A DNA stretch of 64,000 bases from CAWUKT01 sp964352215 (GTDB taxonomy: Bacteria; Bacteroidota; Bacteroidia; J057; JADKCL01): the NCBI GenBank assembly GCA_964352215.1, contig CAYGRE010000021.1, positions 1-64,000 of the forward strand. Reading direction: 5' to 3'. Shown here piece by piece: positions 19,510 through 29,386 of this stretch (its first letter is position 1; the number at the start of each line of letters is the position of its first letter). The notes below the pieces were generated by a model. That model was not told the DNA's origin. It worked only from the letters and a program-made list of their open reading frames with translations, and ran no database searches. The position numbers and the translations under genes are program-made.

Positions 19510-19671
19510 AGTTGATTTCAGAGATTCATAGTAGTGCTCACTATGCAATGTAAAAAAAACTTACAATCTTCCCGTAGCAAATGCCTAAAAAAATGCCGTT
19601 TATCAGGCTCCTTTCACCTTTTCAGATCATTTATCCTAAGAAAATCCAACAGTGATTGCTTAAATTGCGCT

Positions 19672-20493
19672 ATGAAAAAGTTATTTGTGCTGCTATTTCT
19701 GTTCCCTTTGCTGGTTCAAGCCCGCGAAGTTTCTGTAGACAATGCTTTTGACCTGTTTCAGGCCATCGCACCGAATACAACCATACGTGTTGCCCCAGGG
19801 GATTACAATTTCAGTACCCTTAATGAAGGTACTTCCACTGATTATGCCAATTTCTCGGGTGGGGAAGTCTATATCAAGGAGATACGGAATTTGACGATCA
19901 TCGGTGAAGGTTATGCTGAACTTGGAACGGAAGACCCCTACTCCAACGTATTTCGCTTTACCGATTGCCAGGACATCAGCCTGGAAAACCTGATCATGGG
20001 TCACTTCATTGAAAAGGGCTATTGCGAAGGATCGGTTGTTTCTTTCCATGGATGTATGAATGTATCTATTGTCAAATCGGTTATGTATGGAAGTGGCACC
20101 TATGGCATCCAGGCATTTGATGTAGATGGCCTAAAGGTCAGCAATTCAGTCATCAAGGATTGCTCTTATGGCACAGTTTACATGCAGAATGTATCCAATG
20201 TGGAATTTAGAAATACGCAATTCAAGAGGTGCCAGGCCGGACTAAGCTTTAGGGGGGCATCACGACTGATCTTGTTTGACAACTGTTACTTCTCAGGGAT
20301 CAAAGACTTTCAGGATTGGAGCAAATGGAACGAAGATGCAAAATACCTTTTCTTCTTTGACCCTCAGGTCGAGAGTGTATTGTTGAAAAACAACCGCTTC
20401 GAAAACAATGGTACAACGGCTCTGCTCTCCCGGCAAGATGATGTTACAGTGAAGGGCTCCACTGGAAGCAAAAATGCCTTTGAGTTGAAGTAA
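19672..20493 (+). CDS. Exported right-handed beta-helix protein
   Basis: A 273-residue protein. The ATG at 19672 starts a good signal peptide (KKLFVLLFLFPLLVQA); a longer reading from 19534 adds an unlikely Cys-rich leader. The body has short parallel beta-helix rungs (IIGEGYAELG, ISLENLIMGH, VSIVKSVMYGSG, LKVSNSVIKDCS, VEFRNTQFKRC), as in pectate-lyase-like or periplasmic copper-binding NosD-like folds. No catalytic residues can be assigned, so it may bind or cleave polysaccharide, or act as a scaffold. It is divergent from the CHU_C gene. Confidence 0.78.
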   Translation: MKKLFVLLFLFPLLVQAREVSVDNAFDLFQAIAPNTTIRVAPGDYNFSTLNEGTSTDYANFSGGEVYIKEIRNLTIIGEGYAELGTEDPYSNVFRFTDCQDISLENLIMGHFIEKGYCEGSVVSFHGCMNVSIVKSVMYGSGTYGIQAFDVDGLKVSNSVIKDCSYGTVYMQNVSNVEFRNTQFKRCQAGLSFRGASRLILFDNCYFSGIKDFQDWSKWNEDAKYLFFFDPQVESVLLKNNRFENNGTTALLSRQDDVTVKGSTGSKNAFELK

Positions 20494-20592
20494 ACCCTTT
20501 TTGATGTCTTTTTAGCACAGGCCTACTCCTCCGAAACAAGGGGAAAGGTTCATCATGGACTAAATAGATTGCACAAATAGTCTTATTTATTT

Positions 20593-20608
20593 TTTAGACT
20601 CATCTAAA
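20593..20608. promoter_or_regulatory. Metal-regulator-like box 1 upstream of the TonB receptor
   Basis: TTTAGACTCATCTAAA is a dyad (TTTAGA-N4-TCTAAA) of the DtxR/MntR/IdeR operator type. A second copy follows 24 bp further on. Confidence 0.6.
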
Positions 20609-20616
20609 CAATCTAA

Positions 20617-20632
20617 TTTAGATGAATCTAAA
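20617..20632. promoter_or_regulatory. Metal-regulator-like box 2 upstream of the TonB receptor
   Basis: TTTAGATGAATCTAAA is a second TTTAGA-N4-TCTAAA dyad. It ends 16 bp before the ATG of the receptor. The 24-bp spacing of the two centres is roughly two helical turns, suitable for cooperative binding of two repressor dimers. Confidence 0.6.
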
Positions 20633-20648
20633 AATGTATTAAGTCCAA

Positions 20649-22955
20649 ATGAAACCCTTCTCTCTATTTATCCTACTTCTCCTATTTGCAGATGCGGTAT
20701 CAGGGCAATCCGGAGTCATCAAGGGAACCCTTACTTCAGACAATGAGGTTCTGGAATATGCCAAGGTCTATCTTGAAGAAACGGCCCTGGGTACTTTTAG
20801 CAATGACCAGGGCAAGTTTGAGATTCGGGAGGTACCACTTGGTGAATATAAACTCAAGGTCTCGCTGGCTGGTTTTGAACCGAAGGAAACTCAAGTTGAC
20901 TTGAATTATGAAGGGCAGGAAATAGTCCTCAACCTTGGTCTGTCCAGCGTAGCCTATGAATTGGATCAAGTAGTTCTGACCGGGACCCGCACCTCCAAAA
21001 GGCAAACAGAATCAGCGGTGATTGTCAATGTAATTGATACCCGTACCCTTGAAAATGTACAGGCTTGTAACCTATCCGAAGGGCTCAAATTTCAGCCTGG
21101 TCTTCGAGTAGAGACAGATTGTCAAACCTGTAATTATACGCAACTGAGAATGAATGGTCTGGGAGGATCTTATTCTCAAATCCTGATCAACGGACGTCCC
21201 ATCTTCAGCCCCTTGACCGGCCTTTACGGGATGGAACAGTTACCGACCAATATGATTGAGCGGATCGAAGTTGTGCGTGGTGGAGGATCCGCCCTTTATG
21301 GCTCCAGTGCCATTGGCGGTACAGTAAATGTCATCACCAAGATTCCTAAAAAGAACTCCTACGATGTGGGTTATACCTTCCAAAACATCAATGGAGCTGC
21401 CAATGATCATATCCTCGCCGGAAATGCAACCTATGTCAACAAGCAGGCCAGTGCAGGCGGAACCATTTTCATCAATAAGAGAAACCGGGCCCTCTACGAT
21501 CACAATGGGGATAATTTTTCAGAGCTTCCTCTACTCAGGAACAACTCGTTTGGCGCCAACTTCTTTTTCCTGCCCAAGGAGAACCATAAGCTCGAAGTCA
21601 GCCTGAGCAATCTGCGTGAATACAGATATGGAGGAGAAATGGTGGATGGGCCTGCTCACCTGGCCCTTCAGTCTGAGGAGCGTAACCACAATGTACTGGT
21701 TGGAAATATTGATTATCAAGTCAACTTCAATGACGAGAACAGTTCCTTTATTGCTTATGCAGCTGCACAGAATACTGGCCGAACCCACTACACCGGAATT
21801 TTCCCCGATGAATCTGAAGACGTGCAAATTCACCTCGACCATCCACCCTATGGTACATCCGCCAATACAACCCTCCAGGGAGGCATTCAGCTCAATCACC
21901 GCATTCGCAATTTTCTCGGAGGTAGCAATGTCATTACCGTAGGTTCAGAGTATATCATGGATGATGTAATTGACCAGATCGATGCCTACAATTATGAAAT
22001 CGACCAATTGACCGAGAACTTTGGTTCTTTTGTTCAAAGTGATTGGGAAGTCACTCCGGCCTTGAACCTGCTCACCGGAGTCCGGGCCGACAAACACAAT
22101 CTGGTAGATAACCTTATCCTGAGCCCACGTGTGTCCTTGTTGTACAAACTCAGGAAGAATACCCAATTCCGCATGACCTGGGGTACGGGATTCCGGGCCC
22201 CTCAAGCCTTTGATACTGACCTGCACCTTGCCTTTGCCGGAGGAGGAATCTCAAGAATCAGCTTGTCTCCCGATCTGGTCCAGGAACGATCCAACAGTTT
22301 CAGTACCTCGGTCAACTATGACAAAGCCAAAGAAAAGTTCATCGCTGGATTTACCCTCGAAGGATTCTATACCCATCTCAACAATGCCTTCTACCTCCAC
22401 CCTCTGGGCGAAGATGCTTTCGGGGAGCGTTTTGAGAAGCGCAATGGAGCCGGGGCAGCGGTACAGGGATTGACCCTCGAACTCCGGGCCAATTACGATC
22501 AAAAAGTCCAGTTGGAAGCAGGTTTTACTCTGCAATCCAGCCTCTTTGACGAGCCTGTTGAAAATATTGAAGGGCTGGAGCCCCGACGTGAATTCCTCAG
22601 AACGCCCAACCAATATGGATATGCCATCCTCAGGATTACGCCTACTTCGCAATGGAACTCTGCCATCAACTTCGTTTATACCGGTCCGATGGATCTGGTC
22701 CACTTCGCGGGTGCTCCAGAACAAACGTTTGACACTTACACCGTATCTCCTTCCTTCGCAGAAGTAGGGATCAAGACGGGGTATACTGTGAATTTTGACC
22801 GCCTCAACTCTGGCGTTGAATTCTATGGAGGGGTTAAAAACCTGTTCAATGCCTACCAGAATGATTTTGATTCCGGTAAGAACCGAGATAGCAATTACGT
22901 CTTTGGTCCCGGTGCACCGCGGACTTTCTTCCTTGGTTTAAGGATTAAAGGATAA
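20649..22955 (+). CDS. TonB-dependent outer-membrane receptor
   Basis: A 768-residue active transporter. It has a signal peptide (about 1-19), a carboxypeptidase-regulatory-like domain (about 22-100; GTLTSDNEVLEYAKVYLEE), a plug (about 115-225; LVRGGG-type segment VEVVRGGGSALYGSSAIGG) and a 22-strand barrel ending FFLGLRIKG. A plug CxxC (C158, C161) before NYTQLRMNGL is typical of a Bacteroidota group linked to metal, haem or cofactor uptake. The two metal-regulator-like boxes just before the start suggest control by manganese or iron. The substrate is unknown. Its 3' end overlaps the convergent CAP gene by 18 bp. Confidence 0.93.
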   Translation: MKPFSLFILLLLFADAVSGQSGVIKGTLTSDNEVLEYAKVYLEETALGTFSNDQGKFEIREVPLGEYKLKVSLAGFEPKETQVDLNYEGQEIVLNLGLSSVAYELDQVVLTGTRTSKRQTESAVIVNVIDTRTLENVQACNLSEGLKFQPGLRVETDCQTCNYTQLRMNGLGGSYSQILINGRPIFSPLTGLYGMEQLPTNMIERIEVVRGGGSALYGSSAIGGTVNVITKIPKKNSYDVGYTFQNINGAANDHILAGNATYVNKQASAGGTIFINKRNRALYDHNGDNFSELPLLRNNSFGANFFFLPKENHKLEVSLSNLREYRYGGEMVDGPAHLALQSEERNHNVLVGNIDYQVNFNDENSSFIAYAAAQNTGRTHYTGIFPDESEDVQIHLDHPPYGTSANTTLQGGIQLNHRIRNFLGGSNVITVGSEYIMDDVIDQIDAYNYEIDQLTENFGSFVQSDWEVTPALNLLTGVRADKHNLVDNLILSPRVSLLYKLRKNTQFRMTWGTGFRAPQAFDTDLHLAFAGGGISRISLSPDLVQERSNSFSTSVNYDKAKEKFIAGFTLEGFYTHLNNAFYLHPLGEDAFGERFEKRNGAGAAVQGLTLELRANYDQKVQLEAGFTLQSSLFDEPVENIEGLEPRREFLRTPNQYGYAILRITPTSQWNSAINFVYTGPMDLVHFAGAPEQTFDTYTVSPSFAEVGIKTGYTVNFDRLNSGVEFYGGVKNLFNAYQNDFDSGKNRDSNYVFGPGAPRTFFLGLRIKG

Positions 22956-24044
22956 GGACTCTGAGCCAGGTCGCCCACAAAAATCAAAAACCCAATTCAG
23001 GCCGTACAGTCCTCCGTCACGAATTCCAATCCCGATGTATCTCAGGTTAGGTTGCAGGATATTTTCCCGGTGCCCGTAGCTTGGGACACCACGGTCTATC
23101 ATTAGAGAAAAGAAGCATTCAATTGGGGTGCTGGTCCCCCCCTGAATATTCTCTGCACGGTACCCCCCGGCATCGGAAAACTTATTCAACCGCTGGCCAA
23201 ACCCAGTACCATCTGAAGAATTATGGGCAAAGGTCTGTGAATCAGACAGGTCCTTTGCATGGGAATCTGCAGCCCGGAAATAGGGTTGATAAGGATAAAG
23301 TAGCGGGGCAGGATCAGCTGTGCGCAAACGCTCCTGCAAACTGGTTACATAATGATCGGTTGATTCTCCCCAACTGTCATTTTTCAAATACTGCGCCAGG
23401 TAAGTTTCGCCAAATAACCTGGGATTGATGCGGCACAGGTTGTGCAGGTAAATCAACTCTTTGGCCATGTCAGACACATAGGCTGAATGACGCGCAGTAT
23501 TTGCCAACCGGTAAAAGAGATTGTCCCATTCTACGAAATCGTATAGTTCGGAACTGGCATCGTGACCCGCATGGTAAATATTCCGCCAGGTACCTTCCCT
23601 TTTGTCAAACACCCTGGCAATCCGGTCAAAAAATTTCCGCACGGATTCTGGCTGTTCCCGGTAGCCCTTCTCTCCTACCGTGAACAACTTTCTCTGGATC
23701 ACCACCAACCCTTTCCGGTAAGCCTGAAGTTCCTTCCCTGACCTATCCCTTGCCTTTGCCCGTTCTAAATGCTGGGCCACCTGGCTCCACGGTTTTACAA
23801 CCCTCCCGGAAAAATTCGGGTCTTTGCTGTAATTACACAAAGCGATGGCTGCATAGAAATCGGGGACGGCTGAGCTCGTATGCTCCTTGCTGGAAAGAAT
23901 CGCTGACTGGTAGCATTTGTAGTAACTACCGGTTAGGTACAGGTTATGGAGTTGGCGGGAAAGTTCGCTGCCGTGACTTTCGAGGGAGAGCAACACAAAA
24001 ACCACTCCCACGACCCCTAAACGGGCCATTTTTGTTAGCTTCAT
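22938..24044 (-). CDS. Exported CAP/SCP-domain protein
   Basis: A 368-residue protein with a signal peptide (about 1-25). The C-terminal 130 residues form a CAP (SCP/PR-1-like) domain: HAKDLSDSQTFAHNSSDG, RAENIQGG, GHRENILQPNLRYIGIG. The first 200 residues are a helical region without a recognised family. Bacterial CAP proteins are extracellular or periplasmic, and most have no defined activity. It follows the GATase gene by 82 bp on the same strand and converges with the TonB receptor gene, overlapping it by 18 bp. Confidence 0.85.
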   Translation of the reverse strand: MKLTKMARLGVVGVVFVLLSLESHGSELSRQLHNLYLTGSYYKCYQSAILSSKEHTSSAVPDFYAAIALCNYSKDPNFSGRVVKPWSQVAQHLERAKARDRSGKELQAYRKGLVVIQRKLFTVGEKGYREQPESVRKFFDRIARVFDKREGTWRNIYHAGHDASSELYDFVEWDNLFYRLANTARHSAYVSDMAKELIYLHNLCRINPRLFGETYLAQYLKNDSWGESTDHYVTSLQERLRTADPAPLLYPYQPYFRAADSHAKDLSDSQTFAHNSSDGTGFGQRLNKFSDAGGYRAENIQGGTSTPIECFFSLMIDRGVPSYGHRENILQPNLRYIGIGIRDGGLYGLNWVFDFCGRPGSESLSFNP

Positions 24045-24126
24045 ATTCTTTCTGTAATCAGGGTCTACGTTGTTCTCTTAACGTACAAACCCCAAAAAGT
24101 AACACCCCCGATACAGGACAAATACG

Positions 24127-24912
24127 CTAGAATTCTAACAGGGTGTTTTTAGCCCGGCAAATCTCTAACCAATGCTCAAGGAGTAGGTTTGCGGAAATCG
24201 TTTCGCTGGGAAAATGATGGAAAAACTCTGGATGCCACTGAACTGCCATGATAGATCCCTTTGGTCCTTCCTCATGGACAAATCCTTCTATCAGGCCATC
24301 CTCTGAGCACCTGGCCTCCACCTGTAAACCTTTCCCCAACTGCTTTATCCCCTGATGATGGATCGAATTGACCTCCCCCCCCTTTTTCTGAGTATGAAGG
24401 GCCTCAAACAATCCGCCCGCAACAAACTCTACCCCATGAAAATACCCATCATACTTGTCTATATCGCGGTGGTGGATGGCGCTGGGAATCTGGCTGGGAA
24501 TATCCTGAATCAGGGTACCCCCAAAGAAAACATTCATGATTTGCAATCCCCGGCAGATGCCAAATATGGGCATGCCCCGATCCATGGCCATGCCAAGCAA
24601 TTTCAATTCGAAGGCGTCCCTTTGGGGATCGCCAAGCCACCGGTCCTCATGCATAGGCAACTCACCGTAGCTCTGAGGTGCTACATCCGCCCCACCCTGA
24701 AGGAGCAAACCATCCAGCCCATCCATAAAAACCTCCAGTAACGCATCCACCATCAGAGGGATCATCATAGGCAGCGCCCCGGCCCGGGAAACATAATCTA
24801 AGGTATCCTGCTCCACGGAGGTATACACCTTTGGCCCCAGGATAGGACTCCGGTCCGGGCTTGGATAAAAGAAACGACCGGGAATTCCGATCTTTAATAG
24901 ATTCTGGTTCAT
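24127..24912 (-). CDS. Class I glutamine-amidotransferase-like hydrolase (PuuD-type, peptidase C26)
   Basis: A 261-residue cytoplasmic hydrolase. The triad can be read: C120 in FGICRGLQ, H227 and E229 in QWHPEF. A second His pair (AIHHRDID) is typical of gamma-glutamyl-GABA hydrolases. The family cleaves gamma-glutamyl amides. It starts 2 bp after the stop of the GH3 gene, so the two are almost certainly translated from one message. Since GH3 enzymes join amino acids to acyl acids, the GATase could hydrolyse or recycle a gamma-glutamyl product; this is inference. Confidence 0.87.
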   Translation of the reverse strand: MNQNLLKIGIPGRFFYPSPDRSPILGPKVYTSVEQDTLDYVSRAGALPMMIPLMVDALLEVFMDGLDGLLLQGGADVAPQSYGELPMHEDRWLGDPQRDAFELKLLGMAMDRGMPIFGICRGLQIMNVFFGGTLIQDIPSQIPSAIHHRDIDKYDGYFHGVEFVAGGLFEALHTQKKGGEVNSIHHQGIKQLGKGLQVEARCSEDGLIEGFVHEEGPKGSIMAVQWHPEFFHHFPSETISANLLLEHWLEICRAKNTLLEF

Positions 24913-24914
24913 AA

Positions 24915-26420
24915 TTATCCAATTCGTTGATTGATATAAATCTTCAAAAGATCAGCCAGGGAACGGTTATTTTTTAGTCTTGGAAGCTTAAACTGGTCCC
25001 CAACCTTACCAATGCTCTTCATATATTCCAGAAAACCTCCCGGCTTCAGGATGCTTATTTTCAAAGGAGCCATGGCCTTGGCCGCGACCAATTCCCGGTA
25101 CAAATGGTTGCCCGCCTGCATCACTTCATCAATTTTGCTACGGAAGGCTTCGAGGTCATCCGGTGGATCATCAAACTCAATGAACCATTCATGGTAGGGC
25201 GGTCCTTCCGCAGGGTGAATTTGGGGGGCAACTGTGAATTCGGTCACCCGTCCTCCTACCTGCTTCATGGCCTGATCGATGGCACGCTCCACTTCAAATT
25301 GAATGATGTGCTCGTTGAAGGCCGAGGTAAAATGAGCCAGCCGACCGGCAAATACGATCCGGTAAGGATCGACGGACGTGAACCGTACAACATCTCCCAG
25401 GTTGTAGCCCCACAGTCCAGACAAACTATTGAGGACCAAGCCGTAATCCTTCCCCACTTCAACCTGATCCAAACGTAGTCTTTGCACATTTCCGGCCCGG
25501 TAATCGTCGGCAGGAATGAACTCATAGAAGAAACCCGACTGAAGGTGAAGGAGCAATCCCAGATCATCAAAATTGTCCTGGAAAGCGAAGAAGCCTTCGG
25601 AGGCATTGTACACTTCTACAAAGTCTATTTCCTTTCCTATTACCTCCAGTAGTCCTGCCTTATAGGGTTCTACCTGAAGGCCTCCATAGACCATAAACTT
25701 CAGATGGGGCCAGACCTCGATTACCTTTTTCCCGGTTCGTTCCTGAAGTCTTTTAAAAAGCACGTTGATCCAGACCGGCAACCCTGTCATCGCTCTGATA
25801 TCTGAGGGAATGGCTTCATCGAGAATGCGGGACAGCTTCTGCTCAAAGTCGGGAATGGAATTGGTCTCCCAACTTGGCACCCGGTTCCACTTGGCATACC
25901 AGGGGAGAAAATGGTTGAGCAGGCCAGAGACCCTCGCAGATGGAATCTTTCCCATCATGGTCAATTCGGGGCTACCGGTTAAAGGAAGCGTTTTTCCATC
26001 CCATACGGCATAGTTTTTCGAACGGGCGATGTAGGAACAATAAGCGTCTGTAGAGCCACGGATAATGCACCGCATTGCTTCCCGGTTGGTGGGAATATAC
26101 TTTTTCCCGGAGGTGGTCCCGGAAGACATGATCAAATGATCGGGAGCACCGGGCCAAAGCACATCCTGCTCCCCTGCCATGATCCTTTCTACGTAGGGCT
26201 TGATGTCCTCATAATCCACCAAAGGAACCGCATCCTTAAATGCATTGTAATCCATCCCAATATCAATTCCCCGCTCTTGCCCATAGATGGATCGACTCCC
26301 TTCATCCAGAATGCGATAGAAATATTGTTGCTGGTGAAAATGAGGCCGTGCTGCCCACTTCCGAATCCGCTTTTCGATCCGGTTCGTCACTGGCCTGGCA
26401 ATCATTCCTCGGAATCCCAT
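24915..26420 (-). CDS. GH3 auxin-responsive-promoter family acyl-adenylating protein
   Basis: About 501 residues, starting at the ATG at 26420; an in-frame TTG at 26435 would add five residues. Family motifs are SSGTTSGKKYIPTNREAMR near 105-123 (the nucleotide-binding loop), GGLQVEPYKAG, EVYNASEGFFAFQ near 275-287 and GYNLGDVVRFTS near 340. Plant GH3 proteins adenylate acyl acids and transfer them to amino acids; bacterial members are of unknown substrate. Operon with the GATase gene 2 bp downstream; divergent from the symporter gene. Confidence 0.9.
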   Translation of the reverse strand: MGFRGMIARPVTNRIEKRIRKWAARPHFHQQQYFYRILDEGSRSIYGQERGIDIGMDYNAFKDAVPLVDYEDIKPYVERIMAGEQDVLWPGAPDHLIMSSGTTSGKKYIPTNREAMRCIIRGSTDAYCSYIARSKNYAVWDGKTLPLTGSPELTMMGKIPSARVSGLLNHFLPWYAKWNRVPSWETNSIPDFEQKLSRILDEAIPSDIRAMTGLPVWINVLFKRLQERTGKKVIEVWPHLKFMVYGGLQVEPYKAGLLEVIGKEIDFVEVYNASEGFFAFQDNFDDLGLLLHLQSGFFYEFIPADDYRAGNVQRLRLDQVEVGKDYGLVLNSLSGLWGYNLGDVVRFTSVDPYRIVFAGRLAHFTSAFNEHIIQFEVERAIDQAMKQVGGRVTEFTVAPQIHPAEGPPYHEWFIEFDDPPDDLEAFRSKIDEVMQAGNHLYRELVAAKAMAPLKISILKPGGFLEYMKSIGKVGDQFKLPRLKNNRSLADLLKIYINQRIG

Positions 26421-26529
26421 ATCCTTAATTTTCAACCTAAATATCCTCGGTTACACTGATAATTCAAATTACAATTGTGATTCTCAGCCAATCCGGCACT
26501 AAATTGCCTCTTCAGAGCTGGACCAACAG

Positions 26530-27438
26530 ATGCAATTATTCTTCGAAAATGCGCTGACCTTCTCCTACGCCGGGGTAATGCTCCTGTTGGGACTCAGTCT
26601 CAGCATGCGGGATGTACTGGACATATTCCGATATCCCAAAGCTGTCCTGATCGGCCTGATCAGTCAAATGCTGCTCTTACCCACCCTGGCCTTTCTGTTG
26701 GTCAGTATTATCCCAATGCCGGACCACCTCAAAATTGGCTTTATCCTCCTTTCTGCCTGCCCAGGCGGATCTACCTCCAACCTGGCATCTTATATGTTGA
26801 GAGGAAATGTCGCTCTTTCCGTTTCTCTGACTACTTTCAATAGTTTCCTGGTCATATTTTCCGTTCCCATCATCATGACCCAGGCCTCGGGCCTTCTCCA
26901 CCTTGACCAGGCTACGGAACAATTACCCTTTTGGGATACGGTCTTCAAAATCGTGATGCTCACCCTTGTCCCCTGTCTTTTGGGGATCTCTTTTCGGGCA
27001 AAATGGCCTGAAGTAGCCCTTGCTTTAGAAAAGGTATTCAAGTGGGTAATGCCAATCTTCATGGCACTCTCGATCGTTGGGGTAGCATTTCTGGGAGAAA
27101 ACAAAGGTCCTGAGGTTGGCATCAACGATTACCTGGGAGCCTTGCCGGCCGCCCTTGCACTCAATGTTTCCAGTATGTTGATGGGTTATCTTCTCAGTTG
27201 GGGAGCAGGACTGCCACTGCGGGACAGGTTTACCATAGGCATAGAGGTCGGAATTCAGAATGCTGCCTTGGCCATTGCAATCGCTTCACTACCAGGCTTT
27301 ATGAACAATCCCCGGTTTGCCGTACCCGCCATTGTCTATTTACTCTTCCCGTTTTTCACCGCCCTCGTCTTTGGATATTTAGCCAACCGCAAGGAAATGG
27401 GGCGTATCAGCATCCTACTCTTTAAACCCAACCATTGA
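26530..27438 (+). CDS. Bile acid:sodium symporter family protein
   Basis: A 302-residue inner-membrane protein with about nine or ten hydrophobic helices and the BASS-family motif GFILLSACPGGSTSNLASYM near 75-95. A conserved segment GIEVGIQNAALAIAIASLP lies near 238-256. BASS proteins couple sodium entry to uptake of organic anions; in bacteria the substrates are often pantoate, pyruvate or unknown acids. It is divergent from the GH3 operon with 110 bp between the starts. Confidence 0.9.
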   Translation: MQLFFENALTFSYAGVMLLLGLSLSMRDVLDIFRYPKAVLIGLISQMLLLPTLAFLLVSIIPMPDHLKIGFILLSACPGGSTSNLASYMLRGNVALSVSLTTFNSFLVIFSVPIIMTQASGLLHLDQATEQLPFWDTVFKIVMLTLVPCLLGISFRAKWPEVALALEKVFKWVMPIFMALSIVGVAFLGENKGPEVGINDYLGALPAALALNVSSMLMGYLLSWGAGLPLRDRFTIGIEVGIQNAALAIAIASLPGFMNNPRFAVPAIVYLLFPFFTALVFGYLANRKEMGRISILLFKPNH

Positions 27439-27541
27439 AAGAGTGCCCTGATGGGGCCCTTATTTGAACTGGTTCTAACTATTTTATATCTGAATATTTC
27501 CTAATTTGTTCCATTCGCATTTGCACCTTAGGGCCCTTGGT

Positions 27542-29386
27542 ATGAAGATTCTGATCACGACACTGCTTTCATCGGCTTCCGCACTTCACCCTGAAAAAGA
27601 CCTCGTTTATCTTCCTGAGTCTTCCCTGAATACAGAAGACTTATTGGCCGATTTCCTACTTTCTCATTCCTATGATATCTGGATAGCGGATGGTTCGGAA
27701 GTCAACGAATCTCTTCTGAATCACTGGCGTTCGCAAAATCCCGATGCTTTCCTGAGCTTGGTGGTTCGAAGCAAAGAACTGGTCCCGGAAATTCTCAAAT
27801 CTGCAAACAGGCTGAACATTCTTGTAGCTCCTTTTCCCGACCGGAATTCCCTTACACAAGAGGCCTGGGAAGAAGAGGTCTTTAAGCAAGCTGAAGCTCT
27901 CTACACGGAGGGACTTGCTGCTGAAGCTAAACGGTTGGTAGAAACCAGACCCGTGAATTCCAGTGGTAAGAACGTTGTTCTGGTAGGCGCAGGAATCGTC
28001 AACCTGATCACGGCTGAATTCCTGGCCAACCGAGGCTATTCCATAACAGTTCTGGATGCCTGCCAGGATCCGCGCAGGTGCAGGCTGATGGATTGGCCCC
28101 GGCTTGGTGTTACCAGCGGTGGTGGAAATGCCCGGATGTTCTCCTATACAGAAGCAGATAACTACAATGAAAAAGGGAGTAAGATCTACCAGGATATGTC
28201 TTCCATTTTTCGAAAAACAGTCCGCAACGGTGGCTGGGATGTCAAAGATCCTGCTGATTTTAGTCCCGAGGAAGAAGACTGGATTTCTACCTTCGAAAGC
28301 ATCCCCCCTTGGTTGGCAAGGATTTACAGCGAAAATATCTTTCGCATCAACCATGAGAGTGGTCACCTCTGGGACCAATTCATGCAGGATGCCCCTGAGT
28401 TGTTCGAAGAGGTTGAGTATTATCCCGACATTCTTAGAATGTATGTTGAACCGGTAGCCACCAAGGCGGCCATTCACCTGAATAACAAACTGGGTGCTTT
28501 GTTAAAGGGGACCAGTCTGAGACAATACCTCGATCAGTTTCCGGTTTTCGAGCCTGCCCATCAAATGGATGAATTGGCGGGGGGGATCACCGTAAAAGGA
28601 TTTACCGTTAATGTACATCCCTTTGTGGCCCGGTTGATCAGCCGGATTGAGTCGCTGGGAGGTAGCATGCACTGGAATTGCCGCATTGACCAAATCGAAA
28701 GGAATGGCCAGGACGAAGTGATTGCGCTGACAGGAAATGGGGAACGTTTTGTTGCCGATCACTATGTAATCAGCCCCGGAGTGCGCGGTAACAAACTGCT
28801 GCAGGGAATGGCCTCTGAAAATGTGATCCAGGGGGTTTTAGGCGTTTGGCTCCAAATCCCTAACCTGGAACCGAAGTTGCGCAATTCGATCAAAATCCAC
28901 CGACGGGGACATGTGGTAGAAGATATCAATATCACGGTTGGAATAGACCCGGATACCGGAGAGGACATCCTCACTTTTGGAGGAGGATATGGATTTGTCG
29001 GGCTGGATCGTCCTGCGCCTGATTCTCCTGAGTTGGCTGCGCTCTTTGATGAACTGGAAAATGTAGCCCGTATCTATTTCCCCAAGGCTTATGCCACCGC
29101 TAAGGCCAATGGGGGGTTTTATCCTCAGGGACAGAAAAAGTATTGTATCCGCCCGTTTACCGCGACTGGGCTCGGTGTTTTCGAAATGATTCCGGCGATT
29201 GACGGTGGGAAACTGATCATCACGGGTGGCCACAATACTGGAGGTTTTACCCAGGCACCCGCAGTCGCGAGAGCCGTTTGGCATGCCCTGGAAGGAATTC
29301 CAGATCCAATCCATGCATGGTTCCATCCCGGTCGCAGTCGCCTGAACCGTCGTCCGAGTCGGCAAAAGGCCAAGATCAAGGTATAA
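27542..29386 (+). CDS. FAD-dependent oxidoreductase (DAO type) with an unrecognised N-terminal domain
   Basis: About 614 residues from the ATG at 27542. The first 140 residues match nothing I recognise (HSYDIWIADGSEVN, NILVAPFPDRNS). The rest is a glycine-oxidase/D-amino-acid-oxidase-type flavoprotein: VVLVGAGIVNLITAEFLANR near 143-162, an FAD-binding region near 355-440, and a C-terminal GGHNTGGFTQAPA loop near 575. The stop TAA overlaps the ATG of the formyltransferase gene, so the two products are translationally coupled. First gene of a four-gene cluster with formyltransferase, GT39 and a hypothetical protein. Confidence 0.85.
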   Translation: MKILITTLLSSASALHPEKDLVYLPESSLNTEDLLADFLLSHSYDIWIADGSEVNESLLNHWRSQNPDAFLSLVVRSKELVPEILKSANRLNILVAPFPDRNSLTQEAWEEEVFKQAEALYTEGLAAEAKRLVETRPVNSSGKNVVLVGAGIVNLITAEFLANRGYSITVLDACQDPRRCRLMDWPRLGVTSGGGNARMFSYTEADNYNEKGSKIYQDMSSIFRKTVRNGGWDVKDPADFSPEEEDWISTFESIPPWLARIYSENIFRINHESGHLWDQFMQDAPELFEEVEYYPDILRMYVEPVATKAAIHLNNKLGALLKGTSLRQYLDQFPVFEPAHQMDELAGGITVKGFTVNVHPFVARLISRIESLGGSMHWNCRIDQIERNGQDEVIALTGNGERFVADHYVISPGVRGNKLLQGMASENVIQGVLGVWLQIPNLEPKLRNSIKIHRRGHVVEDINITVGIDPDTGEDILTFGGGYGFVGLDRPAPDSPELAALFDELENVARIYFPKAYATAKANGGFYPQGQKKYCIRPFTATGLGVFEMIPAIDGGKLIITGGHNTGGFTQAPAVARAVWHALEGIPDPIHAWFHPGRSRLNRRPSRQKAKIKV

